Assembly (NCBI GenBank): GCA_017629415.1
Contig: JAGBXG010000505.1
Location: forward strand, 1 to 7,551
DNA length: 7,551 bases
Direction: 5' to 3'
Source of the DNA: Pseudomonadota bacterium
GTDB lineage: Bacteria; Myxococcota; Bradymonadia; UBA4248
The position numbers were made by a program, and so were the translations under genes. Shown piece after piece: positions 1 through 4,828 of the stretch. The notes beneath the pieces are model-generated. The model saw only the letters and a list, made by a program, of their open reading frames with translations, made no database searches and was not told where the DNA came from. Within the stretch, counting starts at the first letter, position 1. Each line of letters opens with the position of its first letter.

Positions 1-16
1 CCTGCCTATCAAAGAG

Positions 17-41
17 TGATATGATGCGTTATCAGTTTTTT
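17..41 (+). terminator. Weak plus-strand terminator candidate convergent to the kinase gene
   Basis: TGATA (17-21) pairs with TATCA (30-34), and six T's follow at 36-41, overlapping the kinase stop codon. With only five A/T-rich pairs, this is weak. It would end a plus-strand gene entering from the left of the window. Confidence 0.25.
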
Positions 42-2652
42 ATTTGACGCATCGGAAACCGAGGTCATTGGCACCGCTGTTGACGGGAGATAAGACGGTT
101 GCCCCAATATTGATGTCGGCACGTTCAGAAAGATAGCTGCCGCCCTTGGTGTGATGTTTTTGTTTGTCTTGAGCATCAGCTGTAGAAGTCCATTCACGAA
201 CATTTCCGAGCATATTGAGCAAATGCCCTGGATTCGCACTTTGAACCCTGGCAAAGACATTTTCAGACTGTTTCGGGTTGATTTTACTGCATTCCTTACG
301 AGTTCCAAAATGAATGGATTCACAAGTGACATTGACGTGTGTAATACCGTTGGTTTCACCGCCAAAGCGTGCTGCAGCTTCCCATTGTGCAACTGTTGGC
401 AAAGTTTTTCCGGCAAACGTGCAAAATGCCAAAGCACTGCCATAGCCAATGCCGGTGACAGGCAGATTCAGATCATTTGGGATGGTTCCAAGCGGCGGAC
501 ATTTTTGGGCTTCAACACATTTGAGATATTGATAATAAGAAACTTCGACCTGATCGACAGCAAATGCAGGCAATTCAACTTGCGTCAGTTCATTTGCTTG
601 TTTTCCGCTTATCCAATGTTTAGAGGCTGGAATCTGGGTCATTATTCCTGTTTCGGTCTGAATTTCTTTCCAAATAAATCCATTGGCATCGGTTTCAGCG
701 TATGAGGGTTCAACCAGATCGGATGAACCTGCCGGTGCCGGTATAGGGGCAGGTACAGGCATAGAGTGCTGATAACGGTAGTAAAATCCTGCTGCTGCAA
801 GCAAAATAATGATGACAACAACAATTTTGAGCACCAGCGAAGACCGGGAACTTGCTTTCTTTTGAGTTTCTGAAGACGTGATGACAGGTTTGACAGGTGT
901 TTGACGTTTAGCAGCCGTTTTAGAAACAGATGATGATATCTGTTCGGATTTTTTACTGGTTTTAGCCGGTTGTTTCGGTTCTTTTTGGGGCGTTGCCGCT
1001 GATTTCGAAGATTTGGAATGACTTGTTGAATCTTGTATCTGCGGATTTGAGTGGGGAGCCGCAGATTTGCCTGCAGATTCTGTTTTCATCTGCTCCGCAG
1101 AAGATTTGTTCGCAGATTCTGCCTTTACCTGTTCAGCAGAATCATTTTTTAAGGATTTGCCAACACGGCTCAGGCGCGTCGATGTCTTTTGACGTTTGAA
1201 GGTACGTGATGGGGTGCCGGGATCTGTGGCAACACGTTTTTCTTCTGCCAGCTTAATGATAGATTTATGGGATGGCACGCGAGGAATATGACCGTCTGAT
1301 TCTGTTCGCGCCAAAGCATTTACTGGGGCTTGAGACGGAATTTCTGTATTTCCTTGCACACGAGATTTAGCCGTTGAAGGCGTACCAAAAGTATTGGATT
1401 TGTCGGAGGACTTGGCAGAAGTTTCTTGCTTTGTTGCAGCTTGTGTTCGCTCAGAACTGGGGACTTTTCCTGCTTCTGCTGCTTGTTTGGCCTTGTCTTG
1501 GGCCGCAGCACGTTTGGCAGCTTTGCGAGCAGATACACCCGATGTTTTAGCTTTGGGCGTTTCATCAGATGCCGCATCATCACTCATGGCTTTAATGGCG
1601 CGTTTGATCTTCTTTTGAAGCACGTCATTGGTCGGCACAATAGAAGTCCCTTCGTACGGATTCAGACGAAGCGGAATTTCATCATATCCGCCAAGTGAGA
1701 GCAGGGCACGTTGGAATGATTCTGCATTGGGATAACGATTGGCACGGTCTTTTTCCAGTGCCTTCATGACGATGGCTTCGAGACGATCGGAAATATCGCG
1801 GCGGTAATTGCGCATCGAAGGCGGACGCATCGAAAGTTGTGCTTTAATCAGCTCAAATTCACGATATTCCTGGAATGGGGTTCTGCCGCATAGAATTTCA
1901 TATAACGTCAAACCAATGGCGTAAATGTCCGTGCGTTCGTCGACATCGCGTGCATTTTCAATTTGCTCAGGTGCCATATAACCAGGCGTCCCCATCTGGG
2001 AACCTGTTACAGTACGCTGTTCCTGTTCTTGAAGCAGCTTTGCAATGCCAAAATCCATGACCTTAACACCACGATAGAGATCGATTTTAGATTCCAAATC
2101 GCTGATCATAATGTTGGAAGGCTTAAGATCACGGTGAACAATTTTATTATGATGGGCAAAACCAATGGCATCTAAAATGACTAATGCGCTTGATACGGCA
2201 TCGCGTTCTGAAAAAGGTCCGGCTTCCAGTTTCTGACTGAGTGCTACGCCTTCCACATATTCCATGACAATGGCCAATACGCCTGGAATGCCGCCATCTT
2301 TCTCACTGTCAATGACATCCAATACGTGAACAATATGGGGATGACGGACCGTTGCCTGTATCTTGGCTTCGGCCAAAAAACGTCGGCGCAGAATCTCAAT
2401 ACGCGCTTGTTTGGGCTCAAGAACTTTCAACGCATAGCGCGTGCCTAAAGTGCGATGATGGCATCTATAAACAACACCCATTCCGCCTTCGCCGATGACA
2501 TCTTCAATGACATAGCAACCGCGAAGTACGGCTCCCGGCGGTAAAAGACCGTCAGGCTGAATGGAAAACGTCAGATCATTGCCGCAAAAATTACAAAAAC
2601 GGCTCCCCGGCGGATTCAGTTTTAAGCACATTCTACACTTTTGATTCGACAC
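40..2652 (-). CDS. Transmembrane Ser/Thr protein kinase with N-terminal zinc ribbon and C-terminal FGE/SUMF-like domain
   Basis: Predicted 870-residue receptor-type kinase. A zinc ribbon comes first (Cys6, Cys9, Cys20, Cys23). The Hanks kinase domain (about 45-320) shows the Gly-rich loop GEGGMG (54-59), Lys76, Glu95, catalytic HRDLKPSN (173-180), DFG (200-202) and APE (227-229), so it should be an active RD kinase. Residues 340-605 are a Lys/Ser/Ala/Thr-rich linker, probably disordered, followed by one membrane helix (about 606-624). The outer part (about 655-870) is FGE-sulfatase-like, with the family motifs LPTVAQWEAA, MLGNVREW and GFRCV. The two FGE active-site cysteines are absent: Ser842 and Ile847 occupy those places, so this is probably a binding or sensing domain. 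Cys712 and Cys718 could form a disulfide. The topology would put the kinase in the cytoplasm and the FGE-like part in the periplasm. The GTG start is chosen because GGAG lies five bases upstream. Kinase-FGE fusions are common in Myxococcota. Substrate and ligand are unknown. Confidence 0.95.
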   Translation of the reverse strand: MSNQKCRMCLKLNPPGSRFCNFCGNDLTFSIQPDGLLPPGAVLRGCYVIEDVIGEGGMGVVYRCHHRTLGTRYALKVLEPKQARIEILRRRFLAEAKIQATVRHPHIVHVLDVIDSEKDGGIPGVLAIVMEYVEGVALSQKLEAGPFSERDAVSSALVILDAIGFAHHNKIVHRDLKPSNIMISDLESKIDLYRGVKVMDFGIAKLLQEQEQRTVTGSQMGTPGYMAPEQIENARDVDERTDIYAIGLTLYEILCGRTPFQEYREFELIKAQLSMRPPSMRNYRRDISDRLEAIVMKALEKDRANRYPNAESFQRALLSLGGYDEIPLRLNPYEGTSIVPTNDVLQKKIKRAIKAMSDDAASDETPKAKTSGVSARKAAKRAAAQDKAKQAAEAGKVPSSERTQAATKQETSAKSSDKSNTFGTPSTAKSRVQGNTEIPSQAPVNALARTESDGHIPRVPSHKSIIKLAEEKRVATDPGTPSRTFKRQKTSTRLSRVGKSLKNDSAEQVKAESANKSSAEQMKTESAGKSAAPHSNPQIQDSTSHSKSSKSAATPQKEPKQPAKTSKKSEQISSSVSKTAAKRQTPVKPVITSSETQKKASSRSSLVLKIVVVIIILLAAAGFYYRYQHSMPVPAPIPAPAGSSDLVEPSYAETDANGFIWKEIQTETGIMTQIPASKHWISGKQANELTQVELPAFAVDQVEVSYYQYLKCVEAQKCPPLGTIPNDLNLPVTGIGYGSALAFCTFAGKTLPTVAQWEAAARFGGETNGITHVNVTCESIHFGTRKECSKINPKQSENVFARVQSANPGHLLNMLGNVREWTSTADAQDKQKHHTKGGSYLSERADINIGATVLSPVNSGANDLGFRCVK
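1063..1140 (-). repeat. 39-bp tandem duplication inside the kinase linker
   Basis: Kinase residues 505-517 (SAEQVKAESANKS) and 518-530 (SAEQMKTESAGKS) are adjacent 13-residue copies differing at three positions. The DNA shows the matching 39-base tandem repeat. It sits in the disordered linker between the kinase and membrane helix, where length change is tolerated. Confidence 0.8.
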
Positions 2653-2657
2653 AATAA

Positions 2658-2661
2658 CTCC
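2658..2661 (-). promoter_or_regulatory. Ribosome binding site for the kinase GTG start
   Basis: On the minus strand GGAG is followed by the five-base spacer TTATT and then GTG. This Shine-Dalgarno match decides the start at 2652 over the internal ATG at residue 8, and it keeps Cys6 of the first zinc-ribbon CxxC pair in the protein. Confidence 0.75.
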
Positions 2662-2670
2662 ACAAATCGT

Positions 2671-2703
2671 GATGACAGGCGTCGCGCTGTTTCAGGGATG
2701 CCC
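2671..2703. repeat. Short dispersed repeat, copy A, in the kinase leader
   Basis: This stretch begins GATGACAGGC and continues with a segment like GCGCTGTTTCAGGGATGC. The same two blocks occur in the same order and orientation at 4371-4432 (GATGACAGGC, then GCCCTGTTCCAGGGACGG). There they are separated by about 30 extra bases that are missing here. It lies in the predicted untranslated leader of the kinase mRNA. It may be a deleted copy of a genome-wide intergenic repeat. With only two copies visible, this is tentative. Confidence 0.4.
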
Positions 2704-2719
2704 CAAAATAAGCACTTCT

Positions 2720-2747
2720 ATTATTTCACAATTGTGTCACATGGCAA
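2720..2747 (-). promoter_or_regulatory. Sigma-70-like promoter of the kinase gene, with a palindrome in the spacer
   Basis: Read on the minus strand, TTGCCA (2747-2742, five of six matches to TTGACA) is followed by a 16-base spacer and AATAAT (2725-2720, five of six matches to TATAAT). The predicted transcript would start near 2712 and leave a leader of about 60 bases before the GTG. The spacer contains the perfect 10-base palindrome CACAATTGTG (2727-2736), which is well placed for a repressor that blocks polymerase. Promoter use is inferred from sequence only. Confidence 0.5.
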
Positions 2748-2829
2748 ATTTATCGCCATCAGTCCCTCTCTAGAGCCAATGAAACGGCAAACAACAAAGT
2801 ACGGCATGACGCGATGACACAAAAATGCT

Positions 2830-2850
2830 ACGCTTGGGACACTCAAGCGT
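2830..2850. repeat. Perfect 7-bp inverted repeat upstream of the LysE-family gene
   Basis: ACGCTTG (2830-2836) and CAAGCGT (2844-2850) are exact reverse complements around a seven-base spacer. The element lies between the divergent kinase and exporter genes, about 87 bases before the preferred exporter start. It could be an operator or a leader hairpin. No T-run follows directly on either strand, so a terminator role is not supported. Confidence 0.4.
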
Positions 2851-2936
2851 TAAAAACTTGATTTTTCATGAAGTTAAAGCAAATTTGCGCCGCCTTATGG
2901 CTGTTTGAATCTTTTAACTTTTATTTTCGCCCCATT

Positions 2937-3554
2937 ATGTTCATTGCTTTCTTAAAAGGCATGCTCGTTTCACTGGCATTCGGTATCCCTGCCGGCCCGA
3001 TCGGTGTGCTGACTATACAGAAAACGGTCAAATACGGATTTAAAGCCGGCTTGATTACCGGCTTAGGATCTGTCATCGCCGATATCTTTTATGCAGGCAT
3101 CGGGGTGTTCGGTGTCCACCTCATCCAGGATTTCATGCTCCGTCATCAGCGCATTCTCTCTTTATGCGGTGCGTTCATCATTCTTGGACTCGGTATCTGG
3201 ATTGTCATGACACGGACGCGTCCGCCCAAAACTGTCTCCAGTACGGGAAGTGCTGCCGCCGGATTCCTTTCCTCAATGGCTATCGGATTAAGTAATCCTG
3301 CTACCATATTGGCTTTCTTCGTCGCCTTTTCCACGTTCGGCGTCGCCGAAGGACTCGGATTGGCCGGCTCGCTTATACTGCTTGCCGGCGTCGTCGCTGG
3401 CGCTGTCCTCTGGTGGACTCTGCTCGCGGCTGCTGTCGTCAAATGGAAAAGCAGAATGACCGAAAAATTCTACCAGAATCTTAAGCTCTGCTGCGGCATC
3501 GGACTCCTGCTCTTCGGTATCGGGATTGTCATTAAAGCCATCTTCTTTACTTAA
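2937..3554 (+). CDS. LysE/RhtB-family amino-acid exporter
   Basis: A 205-residue inner-membrane protein of the LysE/RhtB superfamily, whose members export amino acids or similar small metabolites using the proton motive force. The N-terminal FLKGMLVSLAFGIPAGPIGV is the typical first helix with the family's GxPxGPxG motif. It is followed by a Gly-rich stretch with Asp and Tyr (GLGSVIADIFYAG) and the mid-protein SNPATI motif, equivalent to the family's NPK region. About six hydrophobic helices are visible and the length matches the family. I chose the start at 2937 because homologues begin at this point. An in-frame ATG at 2868 would add 23 residues that do not resemble the family. Neither start has a clear ribosome binding site, so the start is uncertain. 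The gene is divergent from the kinase. The substrate cannot be read from the sequence. No convincing terminator follows it. Confidence 0.85.
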   Translation: MFIAFLKGMLVSLAFGIPAGPIGVLTIQKTVKYGFKAGLITGLGSVIADIFYAGIGVFGVHLIQDFMLRHQRILSLCGAFIILGLGIWIVMTRTRPPKTVSSTGSAAAGFLSSMAIGLSNPATILAFFVAFSTFGVAEGLGLAGSLILLAGVVAGAVLWWTLLAAAVVKWKSRMTEKFYQNLKLCCGIGLLLFGIGIVIKAIFFT

Positions 3555-3604
3555 ATCCTAATACAGCATACCCTAACGCACTAATATGTACTCCAGTTCT
3601 CGCG

Positions 3605-3626
3605 CTATCTTGTTGACACAAGATAG
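3605..3626. promoter_or_regulatory. Perfect 9-bp hairpin/operator-like dyad containing TTGACA
   Basis: CTATCTTGT (3605-3613) and ACAAGATAG (3618-3626) are exact inverted repeats around the four-base centre TGAC. The element lies 54 bases before the exported-protein start and includes a consensus -35 hexamer, TTGACA, at 3613-3618. No good -10 lies at 16-18 bases downstream; the best there, TAGGCA, is poor. No T-run follows immediately, so a terminator for the upstream exporter is unlikely. An operator over a weak or activator-dependent promoter is the best reading. Confidence 0.4.
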
Positions 3627-3666
3627 TAATGAGTGTAGGCAATATCCGGTTTTTTGTGCCTTAAAC

Positions 3667-3672
3667 GTGAGG
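3667..3672 (+). promoter_or_regulatory. Ribosome binding site of the exported-protein gene
   Basis: GTGAGG lies seven bases before the ATG at 3680. It supports this start, which is also the one that yields a complete signal peptide. Confidence 0.7.
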
Positions 3673-3679
3673 TTTTAAT

Positions 3680-4300
3680 ATGAAATTCTATCAATGGTTG
3701 ACAATCTCCCTCATGGCCATGTGCTTATGCACAAACGCTATGGCGCAGGATAATGCGGATGACACAAACGAGGATAAAAATATCTACGATGGCGATTCGT
3801 TTACTATCGTTCCGCCTGCGAATTGGCTCCTCGTTTCGGGAAACCTCGATCCCAAAGATGTCGCCAAATTGCCTGAAAATGTCAAAGAACATTACACGCA
3901 ACGCAACACTGACGTGATCTTCATGGATATCAATTCGCCTGATGCCGAGGCGAAAGGATTCAAAGACAGCTTGAATATTGTGACCATTAACGAGCCCATC
4001 CCGCTTAACGATGAACTCGTCAAAGAACTTTCCACTGTCTTGAAACAACAATACGAGTCCATGTTCGAAAAATTTGAACTCGAAAATATTGAAGTCACCA
4101 CGCTCAGAGATAAAAAAGTCCTCAGCGTCAAAGGCGGATATACCGTCATGAGCTATAAGGTCAAAATGGAACAAACCCTCATTCCCGCTAAAAATGAATC
4201 GCTTGTTCTGACCTGCACTTATGAAACAGAAAAAGATAATGCAGACAAAATTATTAACGCATGCCGTGAATCTGTGGCTTCATTGGTTTTGAGCGAATAA
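3680..4300 (+). CDS. Exported protein of unknown function, possibly PsbP/DcrB-like fold
   Basis: A 206-residue protein with a clear Sec signal peptide: Lys2, a hydrophobic core at about 6-18, and a probable signal peptidase I site after Ala20-Met21-Ala22. There is no proper lipobox: Cys15 is preceded by Met-Ala-Met. The mature part is acidic at first (DNADDTNEDKN), then has YDGDSFTIVPPANW. It ends in a pattern of strands and a final helix (residues about 172-204), which resembles DcrB/DUF1795 and PsbP-like proteins that begin with a 'felt as peptide then Pro-x-x-Trp' segment. The fold assignment is inference from this pattern. Only two cysteines remain in the mature protein (Cys179 and Cys195) and could form a disulfide. 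It is expected in the periplasm or outside the cell. It has its own ribosome binding site and a strong downstream terminator, so it is probably a single-gene unit. Function is unknown. Confidence 0.85.
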   Translation: MKFYQWLTISLMAMCLCTNAMAQDNADDTNEDKNIYDGDSFTIVPPANWLLVSGNLDPKDVAKLPENVKEHYTQRNTDVIFMDINSPDAEAKGFKDSLNIVTINEPIPLNDELVKELSTVLKQQYESMFEKFELENIEVTTLRDKKVLSVKGGYTVMSYKVKMEQTLIPAKNESLVLTCTYETEKDNADKIINACRESVASLVLSE

Positions 4301-4308
4301 TTTTTTCG

Positions 4309-4341
4309 CGCGGCTATTGGCCTAAAAACAATATCGCCGCG
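4309..4341. repeat. Long imperfect hairpin just after the exported-protein gene
   Basis: CGCGGC plus TATTG (4309-4319) pairs with CAATA and GCCGCG (4329-4333 and 4336-4341). This gives 11 base pairs, a two-base bulge and a nine-base loop. The hairpin starts nine bases after the stop codon. No T-run follows, so it is more likely an mRNA 3'-end stabilising or REP-like element than the terminator itself. A smaller hairpin, TCCCA/TGGGA (4358-4372), lies between it and the terminator. Confidence 0.5.
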
Positions 4342-4370
4342 TCGTTTCATGACATATTCCCATGACTTGG

Positions 4371-4432
4371 GATGACAGGCCAATACGCCTGCGCAAAGCC
4401 GGGCTATCGCGCCGCCCTGTTCCAGGGACGGC
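4371..4432. repeat. Short dispersed repeat, copy B
   Basis: It shares GATGACAGGC and a CTGTTyCAGGGA-containing block with 2671-2703, in the same orientation, but has about 30 additional bases between the blocks. Its right half forms the top of the terminator hairpin, GCCG-CCCTG paired with CAGGG-CGGC. Confidence 0.4.
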
Positions 4433-4456
4433 ACGATACGCCGCGGCTTTTTTTTT
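4395..4456 (+). terminator. Rho-independent terminator of the exported-protein gene
   Basis: A long stepped stem: AAAGCCG (4395-4401) with CGGCTTT (4444-4450), TATCG (4405-4409) with CGATA (4434-4438), and GCCG-CCCTG (4411-4419) with CAGGG and CGGC (4423-4432). It is capped by the loop TTC. Nine T's follow at 4448-4456, then ATTTTT. The gene's stop codon is at 4298-4300, so this ends the plus-strand transcript about 150 bases later. Confidence 0.85.
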
Positions 4457-4734
4457 ATTTTTAACTTTAATTCTAGCCTTTCGGGCTCGAAAACTCAGCC
4501 CTTCGTATGCCTGAAGTACGGTGTATGCAATGTCGCAAATCGCTTATGAAGGGGGTGCGACAAGAAAGCTGCGGGATACAGGGTCACATTTTGCTCTTAA
4601 ACGCAAGTAATCGGTATTCGTTTGACTTTCAAAAAAACGTCAAATCTATTGTGGATTCCTAGGGCTGAGCACCCTGGCGTAGTTTGAGGCGTAGCCCCAA
4701 AAGAACTTTGAGAATGTCGTGTTTTGGGGAAAAA
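4457..4734. other. Gene-free intergenic stretch with several small inverted repeats
   Basis: No reading frame here looks like a gene. Visible structures are AGCC/GGCT (4475-4487), GGGCT/AGCCC (4483-4501), TTTGAC/GTCAAA (4621-4644) and the perfect 8-bp pair CCCCAAAA (4695-4702) and TTTTGGGG (4722-4729). A possible plus-strand promoter, TTGACT (4622-4627), 17 bases, TCTATT (4645-4650), points toward the 3' end of the ABC gene. An undetected small RNA is possible but not shown. I recognise no riboswitch, tRNA or CRISPR in it. Confidence 0.4.
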
Positions 4735-4745
4735 GAGCAAAGCTC
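4730..4745 (-). terminator. Weak terminator candidate for the ABC transporter gene
   Basis: On the minus strand GAGC-TTT-GCTC (4745-4735) is followed by five T's (4734-4730). The stem has only four strong pairs, so efficiency is doubtful. It lies about 85 bases after the ABC gene stop codon, beyond the palindromic repeat block, and no better minus-strand T-run occurs before the next gene. Confidence 0.35.
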
Positions 4746-4758
4746 CATCCGTATTTTA

Positions 4759-4817
4759 CGCCGCGTATGCGCATGCATAGCGGCGTTTGCGGCGCGTATG
4801 CCGCCAAAGGCGGCATA
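4759..4817. repeat. GC-rich palindromic repeat block abutting the ABC gene 3' end
   Basis: Two hairpins sit side by side. CGCCGC and TATG (4759-4769) pair with CATA and GCGGCG (4776-4785). TATGCCGCC (4797-4805) pairs perfectly with GGCGGCATA (4809-4817) around AAA. The modules GCGGCG and TATGC recur in both orientations, and the centre contains overlapping palindromes (ATGCGCAT, GCATGC, ATGCAT). The block ends 11 bases from the ABC stop codon. It resembles a REP/MITE-like intergenic element, though no family can be named. Confidence 0.6.
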
Positions 4818-4828
4818 GCAAAGCCACC

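Noticed and set aside
9..449. Minus-strand frame of 146 residues under the end of the kinase gene
   Set aside because: It overlaps the kinase FGE-like domain in another frame, has no family resemblance, and the kinase frame explains the DNA.
151..705. Plus-strand frame of 184 residues opposite the kinase gene
   Set aside because: Antisense to the conserved FGE-like domain. Its Cys/Phe/Arg-rich composition is typical of a shadow frame.
2868..2936. N-terminal extension of the LysE-family protein from the ATG at 2868
   Set aside because: The 23 extra residues precede the point where the family normally begins and have no ribosome binding site. Kept only as an alternative start.
3725..4174. Minus-strand frame of 149 residues opposite the exported-protein gene
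   Set aside because: The plus-strand frame has a signal peptide, ribosome binding site and terminator. The reverse frame has none of these.
4219..4434. Minus-strand frame of 71 residues over the hairpin chain and the 3' end of the exported-protein gene
   Set aside because: It consists mainly of the inverted repeats and terminator, has no ribosome binding site and matches no family I know.
4457..4828. CRISPR array, tRNA or insertion-sequence remnant in the long intergenic region
   Set aside because: Repeats are short, unequal and not evenly spaced. There is no cloverleaf and no transposase fragment.
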